NCBI GenBank assembly: GCA_016712505.1
Contig: JADJQY010000001.1
Span: 868,001 to 932,000 of the forward strand
Direction of reading: 5' to 3'
Length of the DNA stretch: 64,000 nt
DNA from: Candidatus Eiseniibacteriota bacterium
Lineage (GTDB): Bacteria; Eisenbacteria; RBG-16-71-46; CAIMUX01
Positions within the stretch are counted from its first letter, which is position 1. The number at the start of each line of letters is the position of its first letter. A program made the translations under genes and the position numbers. This document shows, piece by piece, positions 19,122 to 27,838 of this stretch. The notes below the pieces were generated by a model that was not told where the DNA came from, did no database searches, and worked only from the letters and a program-made list of their open reading frames with translations.

Positions 19122-20624
19122 CTACCGAGCGCCAACGTGGCGCGCGATCCGACGGGCGACCGGGATCGACTGCTCCACGCAGTGGTTCACCGAGACGCCG
19201 CGATATCCGTTCCCGGTGAGGAAGAGACCGGGGAGATCGGCGGTGGCCCGATCGATTGCGGTGAGTCGATCGGCATGGCCCCGGGTGTACTGCGGGATTC
19301 CCTGGGGATGACGGAAGACCCACACCTGCCGGGGCGTGGCGGTGATCTGCATGGTGGTGCGCAGGTCGGCGGCGATCTGCGCGAGGAGCTGCGCGTCGGA
19401 CCAGCCGACCACTTCCGGGTCGCGGGCTCCGCCGATCATCGCCCGGAGCAGGACCTGTCCCTTCGGCGCCCGGCCGGAGTAGATCGACGAGTCCCAGAGC
19501 ACGCCGAGAGAGCGGACCCCCTGAGCCCGAGGGACGAGAAACCCGAAGCCGTCGAGCGGGGCGGGGAGGTGCGCGGGATCGAAGCCGAGGCCGACCACCA
19601 CCATCGGCGAGCCCGGAATCGCGGCGAGCGCTTCGCTCGCCGCTGCGGCGTGGGTTCGGAGCAGACGGGCGGCCACTCCGGGTGGCGTCGCGAGCACCAC
19701 GGCATCGCAGGTGATGCGCTCGGTCTCGGTCGAGGCACCGCCAGATCGACGCAACTCGATGCTCCAACCTCTCCCGGGTGCCTGTTCCAGGTTGGTCACT
19801 GCGGCCCCGGTTTCGAGGCGCGCGCCCGCCGCTTGCAGCTTCTCGGTGAGTGCGGCGACGAGGACCTGCATTCCATGATCGAAGGAGGTCAGGACCCCGC
19901 CGGGACCGGCGGCGCTGCCCACCTTCCGCGCGGTTCCCTCCGCCTTTTGCGCCGCCCGCTTCGCCTTCTGCAGGGCGATCATTCCCCGGATCAGACCGCC
20001 GTGCTCGCGCTCCAGGTCGTACAGCTTGGGGAAGCAGCTTCCGAGTTCAAGTTCCTCAGAGTTCCCCGCGTAGACCCCGGAGACCATCGAGTCGACGAGA
20101 ACGCGCGCGGCTTCGGTGCCGATGCGCCGTGCGGCAAAGGCGAAGACGGTTTCCTTCGGGTCGGGGCGGGCGGGAATGAACGGCTCGCGCAGGACGCGGA
20201 GGCGCCCGGCAGGGGAGAGGAGGTCGGAGAAGAGGAAGGCCGGCGGTTTGAGCGGCACCGGCCGAAGCGCGCCGCGGACAAAGATGAATCGCTTCCCGGC
20301 GGCGTCCGCCGCGGGGAGCAGGCGTTCGCCGATCCCGAGTTGCCGCACCAGGCGCGGCGTCTCGGGGGCGTTGTCGAGGAATCCGTTCGGCCCCCACTCG
20401 ACGCGAAAGCCGTCCCGCTCCTCGGTCCGGATGTTCCCCCCGAGATCGGGATTCGGCTCGAGAAGCACCAGCTCGAGGTCGGAGCGGAAGGTCGCGAGAT
20501 CGATCGCGTTCGCGTCGTCCGGCTGCGTCGGGCTCTTCGCGAACAGATCCGGATCGCAGAGCAGACGATAGGCCGTGACGAGGCCCGAGACCCCCCCTCC
20601 GGCGATCACGATGCGGCGAGGCAT
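19122..20624 (-). CDS. hemY: Protoporphyrinogen oxidase, HemY/PPOX type
   Basis: FAD-dependent oxidase of 500 residues. The dinucleotide-binding turn IAGGGVSGLVTAYRL is at residues 6-20, followed by VLLEPNPDLGGNIRTEERDGF and WGPNGFLDNAP; the C-terminal block GLFLTGNGYRGVSVNHCVEQ is the late FAD-contact motif of the family. It removes six electrons from protoporphyrinogen IX. In bacteria using the coproporphyrin route the same fold acts on coproporphyrinogen III, but the hemN gene directly upstream favours the protoporphyrin route. AAGGAG lies 8 nt before the ATG. It is third in the hemE-hemN-hemY operon, 21 bp after hemN. No ferrochelatase follows. Confidence 0.92.
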   Translation of the reverse strand: MPRRIVIAGGGVSGLVTAYRLLCDPDLFAKSPTQPDDANAIDLATFRSDLELVLLEPNPDLGGNIRTEERDGFRVEWGPNGFLDNAPETPRLVRQLGIGERLLPAADAAGKRFIFVRGALRPVPLKPPAFLFSDLLSPAGRLRVLREPFIPARPDPKETVFAFAARRIGTEAARVLVDSMVSGVYAGNSEELELGSCFPKLYDLEREHGGLIRGMIALQKAKRAAQKAEGTARKVGSAAGPGGVLTSFDHGMQVLVAALTEKLQAAGARLETGAAVTNLEQAPGRGWSIELRRSGGASTETERITCDAVVLATPPGVAARLLRTHAAAASEALAAIPGSPMVVVGLGFDPAHLPAPLDGFGFLVPRAQGVRSLGVLWDSSIYSGRAPKGQVLLRAMIGGARDPEVVGWSDAQLLAQIAADLRTTMQITATPRQVWVFRHPQGIPQYTRGHADRLTAIDRATADLPGLFLTGNGYRGVSVNHCVEQSIPVARRIARHVGAR

Positions 20625-20645
20625 GGGACTGCTCCTTCTGGATCG

Positions 20646-22041
20646 CTAGACCGTGCGCGAGAAGACCTGCTTGTTCGCTTCCTTCTCACGCATGTAGCGA
20701 TCGAAGACCATGGCGAGGTTGCGCACGAAGAGCCGCCCGAGCGGCAACACTTCGAGCGAGGTCGGCTGCACGCTGAGGAAACCGTGGTCGACCGGACCGT
20801 CGGCCTGCTGCAGCTCGGCCAGCTCGCGCGCGAAGTATTCGGCGAAGTTCACCCCGAACCGGCGCTCCACCGCGGGCAGATCGAGGTAGAAGTTGCACAT
20901 GAGCTGCGTGATGACGTGGCGCCGAAGGAGATCGTCGGCGCTGAGGCGATAGCCGCGCTCGACCGGCAGACGGCCCCCGTCGATCTCCTGGTAGTAGACG
21001 GAGAGCTTCTTCGCGTTCTGGGCGTAGCAGCTCGAGACATCGCCGATGGCCGAGACTCCGACCCCGATCATGTCGGGGGCGTTCTTCACCGTGTAGCCCA
21101 TGAAGTTGCGGTGCAGGGTGCGGCTCTCGATCGCGGTCGAGAGCTCGTCCTCGGGCAGGGCGAAATGGTCCATGCCGACCGGACGGTAGCCGGCCTTCAA
21201 GAACTCCTCGCGAGCGAGGCAGAACAGTTCCATCTTTGCCTCGGCGTCGGGGAGCTGTTCCACATCCAGCTTCTTCTGGTTCCCCTTGATCCAGGGGACG
21301 TAGGCGTAGGAGTAGAGGGCCACACGGTCGGGGCGCAACTCGAGTGTCACGGCGAGCGTGTGGCGGAACGCCTCCGGGCTCTGGAGCGGCAGCCCGTAGA
21401 TCAAGTCGAGGTTGATCGAGCCGAAGCCGACCGAGCGAGCATAGGTATAGAGGGCGCGCGTTTCGTCCTCGGTCTGGTGGCGATTGATCGCTTCCTGGAC
21501 ATCGGGGGTGAAGTCCTGCACTCCCATCGAGAGGCGGTTCCAACCGAGCTCGCGCAGGAGATCGACCTGCTCGCGCGTGGTCACGCGGGGATCGACCTCG
21601 ATCGCCACTTCGGCGCCGGGCTGGATGTCGAAGTGCTCGGCCACCACCGCGTGGAGCGCGCGCATTTCCTCCGGGGACTGGTAGGTCGGCGTTCCGCCGC
21701 CCCAGTGGTACTGCACCACCTTGTTCCGACTTCCCCAACCGTCGGGCCACTTCGCGGATCTCACGATGAAGGTAACCGAGGTACTCCTGCGCGATTCCTC
21801 GCTTCTTGGTGATGATCACGTGACAGCCGCAGAACGAGCAGCGTTCCTCGCAGAAGGGCAGGTGGATGTAGAGCGACAACGGATCGTTCACCCGGGTCGC
21901 CGCCTCCTCCAGGCTGGCGAGGTAGAGATCGTGATTGTACCCCTCGTTGAATTCGACCGCGGTGGGATACGAGGTGTAGCGCGGACCGGGACGGTCGTAC
22001 TTCTTGAGCAGTTCGGGGGTGACGCGAAGCGAGGCGTCCAT
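20646..22041 (-). pseudogene. hemN: Oxygen-independent coproporphyrinogen III oxidase, 1-nt frameshift
   Basis: Radical-SAM enzyme converting coproporphyrinogen III to protoporphyrinogen IX without oxygen. The first part (start 22041, MDASLRVTPELLKKYD) contains the cluster motif HLPFCEERCSFCGCHV and runs to EIREVARRLG. The second part is in another frame and opens with KVVQYHWGGGTPTYQS, continuing through DPRVTTREQ, LSMGVQDF and INLDLIYGLP to the stop at 20646. The junction is at a run of four C (21733-21736 on the plus strand), where one extra base explains the shift. Total length is right for HemN (about 464 residues). The start overlaps the hemE stop by 1 bp. All catalytic parts are present, so a homopolymer error is more likely than a dead gene. 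Confidence 0.88.
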
Positions 22042-23159
22042 CAGCGTTCCTCGATTCCGGTCCGGGAGAGGGTGTGTACGAACTCGACCAGCGCCTGGGC
22101 CGACTCGACCGGGGTATCGGGCAGGATGCCGTGTCCGAGATTGAAGACATGTCCGCCGGTCGCGCGCTGCAGGATGTCATCGACATGCTGACGCAATCTC
22201 TCCGGCGGGGCGTACAGCGCCCGTGGGTCGAGGTTCCCCTGGAGCGCGAGACGGTTGCCGAGACGGCGCCGCGCCTCGTCGAGCGGGGTGCGCCAGTCGA
22301 TTCCGATCACGTCCGCACCGGAATCGTCGAGCAGGTTGAGCAGGTGCCCCCCGTTGAGGACGAAATAGATGACCGGCCCGCGATCCTTTGGCAGACGGCG
22401 GATCACCTCCTGCACGAACGGCAGGGCGAATCGGGAGAACTCGCGTGGCCCGAGGATGCCACCCCAGGACTCGAAAATCTGCACCGCTTGCGCACCCGCA
22501 CGGATCTGGGCCGAGAGGTAGTCCGCGGTGACGGTGGTGAGGTGGCTCATCAGTCGCTCGAGCAGGTCGGGTCTCTGAAACGCCATCCGGACGACCGCGT
22601 CGAAGCCGCCCCCTTTTGCCGGCTTCTTCGGACCGTCGACCAGGTAGGCGGCCAGGGTGAATGGTCCGCCGGCGAAGCCGATCAGTGGCGCGACACCGGC
22701 CAGTTCCTTGCGCAGGAGACGGATTGCGTCCATGACAAAACCGCACGACTCCTCGACGTCGACCGGGAGGAGCGCATCGATCGCCGCCTCGTTGTCGATT
22801 CCGTGGGAGAGGATCGGCCCTGGGTCGAAGCGTAGCCCGACCCCCATCGGCTCGAGCGGTACAAGTATGTCGCTGAAGAGGATAGCCGCATCGACCCCCA
22901 GCTTGCGGATCGGCTGAAGGGTCACCTCGGTGGCCAGCTCCGGCGTCTTGCAGAGGGTGAGAAAGTCGTACTGGTCCTTCAGGGCCCGATACTCGGGCAG
23001 ATATCGCCCGGCCTGGCGCATGATCCAGAGAGGTGTGTACGGTACCGACTCGCCGCGGCAGGCGCGGAGGAAGACCTCCTCGCGCGGGACCCCTCCGGCG
23101 CCGGGCGCGGCGGGGCTCCCACCATGCGGGGACGAGCCGGGTAGCTTGGAGTCCGGCAC
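22041..23159 (-). CDS. hemE: Uroporphyrinogen decarboxylase
   Basis: Enzyme of about 372 residues that removes four carboxyl groups from uroporphyrinogen III. Signature blocks: the N-terminal PLWIMRQAGRYLPEY, AAILFSDILVPLEPMG, GFAGGPFTLAAYLVDG, IFESWGGILGP and the C-terminal LQGNLDP and FNLGHGILPDTP. I start at the GTG at 23159 because GGAAGG lies 7 nt before it; the open frame reaches a TTG at 23177. About 25 Gly/Pro/Ser-rich residues precede the conserved core. It is the first gene of the minus-strand hemE-hemN-hemY operon; its TGA overlaps the hemN ATG by 1 bp. Confidence 0.94.
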   Translation of the reverse strand: MPDSKLPGSSPHGGSPAAPGAGGVPREEVFLRACRGESVPYTPLWIMRQAGRYLPEYRALKDQYDFLTLCKTPELATEVTLQPIRKLGVDAAILFSDILVPLEPMGVGLRFDPGPILSHGIDNEAAIDALLPVDVEESCGFVMDAIRLLRKELAGVAPLIGFAGGPFTLAAYLVDGPKKPAKGGGFDAVVRMAFQRPDLLERLMSHLTTVTADYLSAQIRAGAQAVQIFESWGGILGPREFSRFALPFVQEVIRRLPKDRGPVIYFVLNGGHLLNLLDDSGADVIGIDWRTPLDEARRRLGNRLALQGNLDPRALYAPPERLRQHVDDILQRATGGHVFNLGHGILPDTPVESAQALVEFVHTLSRTGIEER

Positions 23160-23398
23160 AACGCATCCTTCCTGCAATGTTTCACCCCGTTCCAGCAGGG
23201 GCGATCGGGCTGCCGGGGGAGGCTCCGATCCGGACCGATCTTACCCCGGACCCCCCCAGTCCTCCGAGACGGATCTGCGTCCAATCCAGGCCAAGATCCT
23301 GGAAAGCTGAGCTAATAGCAGGCCGATGACGGAAAGGGGGGCCGTGGACCCCGCGACCAGACACGCCCCAGCTCGGGCGCCAGCAGGGAGGCTGTTTC

Positions 23399-25685
23399 AT
23401 GACCGAGAAGCCGCGATTCGGCGAGATCCTCGTCGAGCAGGGGACACCTAAGCCAAGATCAACTGACGCAAGCGCTTAACGAGCAAACGCGTGAGCCCGG
23501 AACCCCCCTGGGGCAGATCTGCATGGACCTGGGCTTCCTGAGCGCCGAAGAGTTGCAGCTCTACCTGCACCGCTACGGCAAGCGGCTTCCGCTCGGGGAC
23601 ATGCTGGTGGCCAACGGTCTTCTGACCCCGGCCCAGCTCGGCGAAGCGCTCAGCATGCAGCAGCGGGGCGGGGGAAAGCTGGGCGAGATCCTGATCCGCG
23701 AGCGGATGGTGAACGAGAAGGCGTTCTACGCCGTGCTGACCCGGCAGTACAACTTGCCGTTCGTTCCGGTGGGGACGATCGATCCCAATCCGGAGCTTCG
23801 CCAGTTCATCAACGCCCAGTACGCCGCACAGCACGGGGTGCTGCCGATCGCCATGGCGAGCGGCGTGATCACCGTTGCGCTGTCCGACCCGACCCGCCAG
23901 CGCGCACTCTCGGAGATTGCGGCGATGACCGGTTTCCGGGTCCACGCGGTGCTCGCCCCGCCGTCCGAGATCGAGTCCGCCTTCATGCGTCTCTACGGAA
24001 TGAGCACGCTGCATGCCCTGCTCGACCGGGAGGGGGCGCGCGCGCGCCACGAGGCCGCGCGACGACCGCAGAATGAAACCGGGGCCAATGCGCGCCCGAC
24101 CGCTCGCGGGCCGGAAGCGAAGGGATTCGTGAGCGATCCGGATCTACTCCGTCGCGATCTGTCCCCTTGGTCGCCGAACGCCACGCCGGGATTCGATCCG
24201 TCGCTCCTCCCGGGAACGCGCCTGATCGAGCCGACGGAACTGGGTGCGGTCCCACCTTCGCTTCCCTTCAACTCGACCTCGCCTGCGCCCCTCGCCGGTG
24301 CGGGCGCGAGCCTCGGCGGTGCGGATGCGCACGAGTTCGAGGCCGTGGCCTCCTGGGGGGAGGAATCGGGCGTCGAGGTGATCGAGGAGGAACTGAACGT
24401 TGCTCCGCGCTCGCGCTACTCGCAGAACGAGGACAGCCCGGCGGTCCAGAATGTGGTCCAGGCGATCATCCGGAAGGCGCTTTCGATGCGCGCCAGCGAC
24501 ATTCACCTCGAACCCTCGACCTCCGGACCGCGGCTCCGCCTGCGGGTGGACGGCGTGCTTCAGCAGCATGAGCTGGGCGCGATGCATGACGGGTTCCGGA
24601 CCATGTACCGCTCGATCGTCTCCCGCATCAAGATCCTCTCCCAGCTCGACATCACCGAACGCCGGCGCCCGCAAGACGGGAGCTTCCGCATGATGGCGCG
24701 AAGCAAGGAGAACCTCTCGGCGGTCGACTTCCGCGTCTCCACCATGCCGACCCGCTTTGGTGAGGGGATCGTCATCCGGGTGCTGGAGCAGCAGCGGGCT
24801 CCCAGGTCGCTGGAGAGTCTCGGGCTTTCGGGCGAGGTGCTGGAGGAGTTCAACGACCTGGTGCAGCGGCCGACCGGCATCATTCTGATCACCGGGCCGA
24901 CCGGATCGGGCAAGAGCTCGACCCTCTATGCGGCGCTGCGCACGATCTACGAGCCGGGGATCAAGATCCTGACCGCCGAGGACCCGATCGAGTACACCCA
25001 CCCCGGGATCATCCAGGCAGAGGTGAACGGCACGATCGGAAACAGCTTCGCCCGCTACCTCCGGAGCTTCCTGCGGCAGGATCCCGACGTCATCATGGTG
25101 GGGGAGATTCGCGATGCGGAGACGGCCGAGATGGCGATGCGGGCGGCGCAGACCGGCCACTTGCTCCTCTCGACCTTGCACACCAACGACTCCACCTCCA
25201 GTGTGCAGCGACTGCTCGATCTCGACATGGAGCCGAACAGCATCTCCTCGGCTCTGATCGGTGTGATGGCGCAGCGACTGGTGCGCCGGATCTGCGATCA
25301 CTGCGCAGAGAGCTACGCGCCGGAGCGGTACATGCTGGAGGAGTGGTTCCCCAGCGTACCCGACGGATTGACCCTGAAGCGGGGCCGGGGCTGTGAGGCC
25401 TGCAACGGGACCGGTTTCTCCGGTCGCGTGGCGGTAGCGGAACTCTGGGCCCCGGGGGCACAGGAGATCCTCCTCATCAACAAGCGGGCCGCTTCGGACG
25501 AGATCCGGGCTCAAGCGCTCAAGCGGATGCGTGGCCTCGGCGAGGATGCCCTCCGGCGCGCACTGGCCGGGGAGACCACTCTCGAGGAGGCGTTCCGCAT
25601 CGTGCCGTACGGCGACGTGATGCACACCCGCGAGAACCGGGCACTGACCCTGCTCCGTGAGAGTGCCGCTGAGAGTGCCGCCTAG
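23399..25685 (+). pseudogene. pilB: Type IV pilus/type II secretion assembly ATPase (PilB/GspE), 1-nt frameshift near the start
   Basis: Traffic ATPase of about 760 residues. The start is the ATG at 23399 (MTEKPRFGEILVEQG) with AGGGAGG 7 nt upstream. At about 23447-23450 one extra base moves the reading frame; after it the sequence continues as SQDQLTQALNEQT and then MDLGFLSAEELQ to the stop at 25685. The main frame alone is open from 23523. Domains: MshEN-type N-terminal repeats (about 1-200), a Pro/Ala-rich linker, then the ATPase with Walker A ITGPTGSGKSS, the Asp box AEDPIEYTHPG, Walker B DPDVIMVGEIRD and a four-cysteine zinc motif (CDHC...CEAC). No other pilus gene is adjacent, so pilin extension versus secretion is undecided. 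Confidence 0.85.
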
Positions 25686-25829
25686 CGGGCTGCGGACCGG
25701 GGGAAGGGGGGCGGAACTGCGTGGTTCACCCACCTGCCCGGGCGTTCGTCACGCCGCACCGTCGATTCGTCCCTGGAGCACCCCTTGGATTGACACCGAG
25801 GGAGAGCCACCCGGATCATCATCTGCGTG

Positions 25830-26972
25830 ATGAAGAACCTCATTCAGGGAATCCTCCGTCTGCTGGTTGGACCCGAGACGGAGCGGCCGTGGCGCAAGCT
25901 GGTGCTCCAGATCGGCGTCTGGACCCTGCTTGCCGCGGTAACCGCGGGCGACAGCATGCTCACCCTCCTGGCGCACAAGCGCAGCTTTGCCTGGCAGCCG
26001 ATCGTCCTCTCGAACCTGACGAACTGGTATCTCTGGGCGCTGGAGTCGGTGCTCATCCTTCGGTTCGCGCGGCGCTTCCCGCTCGATCAAGGGCGTTGGC
26101 GGCGCCATGTCGGATGGCATGCGCTTGGCGCCGTGGTCGCCGCGTGTCTCATGAACATGACGGGATATCCGGTCGATCGATGGATCGCGCCGACGACGAC
26201 CCCACGTCTCGATCTCTACTTCGCCACCCACTTCGGATTCAATTTCATCCTCTACTGGCTCACCGCCGTGATCGGATACGCCTTCGAGTATCAGCGGAGG
26301 TACCGCGAGCGGGAGCTGGCGGCCGCGCGCCTCGCCTCGTCCCTGAGCCAGGCGCAGCTTCAGGTTCTGCGCATGCAGCTTCACCCGCACTTCTTGTTCA
26401 ACGCGCTCAACGCGGTGTCGGCGCTGGTACATCGCGACCCGGACGCGGCTGACCGGATGATCGCCCGACTGGGTGAGCTTCTGCGAGCGAGCATCGACGG
26501 CGATGCCACGCAGGAGGTGCCACTGCGCCAGGAGCTGGAGTTCCTTCGCTCGTATCTCGAGATCATGCAGGTCCGGTTTCAGGACCGTCTCCTGGTCGAT
26601 CTCGAGATCGATCCGCGCGCACTGGAGGCGCAGGTTCCGAACCTGATCCTGCAGCCGCTGGTGGAGAACGCGATTCGTCACGCAGTTTCGGTGCGCGCCG
26701 AGGGGGGTCGGGTGGCGATCAGCGCGCGGGTGCTCGGAGATCAACTGGAGCTGGCGGTGCGGGACGACGGGCCGGGGCTGGGCGACGGCGCTCCGGCCGA
26801 GTCGGGACGCGGGTTGGGGTTGGCCAACACCCGCGCGCGGCTCGAGAGTCTCTACGGCGCGATGCAGCGATTCGTGGCGCGCAACCGGCCGGGGGGAGGA
26901 TTCGAGGTGTTGCTGCTGTCGCCGCTCCACTTCGCCTCCGGGGCGGCGGGATCGAAGGGGGCGGGCGGGTGA
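25830..26972 (+). CDS. LytS/YpdA-type sensor histidine kinase
   Basis: Kinase of about 380 residues. Four hydrophobic segments fill the first 160 residues (for example LVLQIGVWTLLAAVTAGDS and FNFILYWLTAVIGYAFEY). A short coiled coil follows, then the His_kinase block LRMQLHPHFLFNALNAVSAL with the phosphorylated His, and an HATPase domain (LILQPLVENAIRHAV, VRDDGPGLGDG, GLGLANTRARLESLYG). It has no periplasmic sensor domain, so the membrane segments probably sense. GTG (25827) and ATG (25830) starts are adjacent; no strong ribosome site is visible. Its stop overlaps the next gene by 4 bp, forming a two-component pair with the LytTR regulator. Confidence 0.9.
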   Translation: MKNLIQGILRLLVGPETERPWRKLVLQIGVWTLLAAVTAGDSMLTLLAHKRSFAWQPIVLSNLTNWYLWALESVLILRFARRFPLDQGRWRRHVGWHALGAVVAACLMNMTGYPVDRWIAPTTTPRLDLYFATHFGFNFILYWLTAVIGYAFEYQRRYRERELAAARLASSLSQAQLQVLRMQLHPHFLFNALNAVSALVHRDPDAADRMIARLGELLRASIDGDATQEVPLRQELEFLRSYLEIMQVRFQDRLLVDLEIDPRALEAQVPNLILQPLVENAIRHAVSVRAEGGRVAISARVLGDQLELAVRDDGPGLGDGAPAESGRGLGLANTRARLESLYGAMQRFVARNRPGGGFEVLLLSPLHFASGAAGSKGAGG

Positions 26973-27742
26973 CCGGGATCCGCACCTGGATCGTCGATGA
27001 TGAGCCGCTGGCGCGGGAGCGGGTGCGCACCCTGCTGGCCGGCGATCCCGACGTCCTGGTCGTCGGCGAGTCGGCCAATGGTGCCGAGGCGGCGCGTGAC
27101 CTCCTGCTTCACCGTCCGGAGCTGGTCTTCCTCGACATCCAGATGCCGGAGCTCGATGGGTTCGAGCTGCTCCGCAGCCTGACCTCGGACGCCACCCCGA
27201 CGGTGGTCTTCGTCACGGCCTACGATCACTACGCGCTTCGTGCCTTCGAGGTTCATGCGATCGACTACCTCTTGAAACCGTACGACCGCGAACGGTTCGA
27301 ACGCGCCCTGGCGCGAGCCAAGGCGACGGTACGCGCCCGCCGCACGACCGAGATCGATCGCCGGCTCGAAGCGCTGCTGGCGGAAGTGAGGCGTGAACCG
27401 CGGCGCATCGCCGTGCAGGTGGATGGCAATGTGCTCCTCCTGCGCCACGAAGAGATCGATTGGATCGAGGCCTCGGGCAACTACGTGAAGCTTCACCTGG
27501 GGAAGCGGTCGCTCCTCCATCGCGAGCCGCTCAAGGATTTCGAGGCCCGGCTCGATCCGGCGCGATTCCTGCGCATTCACCGATCGATGCTGGTCAACCT
27601 CGATCGGGTCCGGCAGCTACAACCGTGGTTCAACGGCGGGCTGATGGTCATCCTCGAGGACGGGACCGAGCTACAGGCCAGCCGATCGGCCGCCGAACGG
27701 CTCCGCGAACGGTTCGCCTCACCCCCCAGAACCGGCGACTGA
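26969..27742 (+). CDS. LytTR-family response regulator
   Basis: Regulator of 257 residues starting at GTG, overlapping the kinase stop by 4 bp (GTGA). The receiver domain (about 5-125) shows the acidic pair in WIVDDEPLARERV, the phospho-Asp in LVFLDIQMPELDG, and the conserved Lys in IDYLLKPYDRERF. The LytTR DNA-binding domain (about 150-250) has IDWIEASGNYVKLHL, FLRIHRSMLVNLDRV and LEDGTELQASRSAAERL. LytTR proteins bind direct repeats upstream of targets that often involve cell-surface functions. The next gene downstream (27839) is a secreted propeller protein and is a reasonable target, but no clear LytTR repeats were identified. Confidence 0.93.
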   Translation: MTGIRTWIVDDEPLARERVRTLLAGDPDVLVVGESANGAEAARDLLLHRPELVFLDIQMPELDGFELLRSLTSDATPTVVFVTAYDHYALRAFEVHAIDYLLKPYDRERFERALARAKATVRARRTTEIDRRLEALLAEVRREPRRIAVQVDGNVLLLRHEEIDWIEASGNYVKLHLGKRSLLHREPLKDFEARLDPARFLRIHRSMLVNLDRVRQLQPWFNGGLMVILEDGTELQASRSAAERLRERFASPPRTGD

Positions 27743-27795
27743 TCCCGCCTCCCGAGCGATTCGTCCCCTGCCCCTTCCCGCCTCCGGGGTCCTCA

Positions 27796-27823
27796 TGTCA
27801 CGGTCATCCCGGCTCTGGTGACA
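27796..27823. promoter_or_regulatory. Inverted repeat upstream of the propeller protein gene
   Basis: TGTCAC (27796-27801) and GTGACA (27818-27823) form a 6-bp dyad with a 16-nt centre, ending 15 bp before the ATG at 27839. It could be an operator or a hairpin in the leader; nothing in the sequence decides. Confidence 0.25.
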
Positions 27824-27838
27824 CGAGGAGGTCTCACG

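Noticed and set aside
19053..21812. A 919-codon plus-strand frame opposite hemY and hemN
   Set aside because: Antisense shadow; hemY and hemN motifs on the minus strand are unambiguous.
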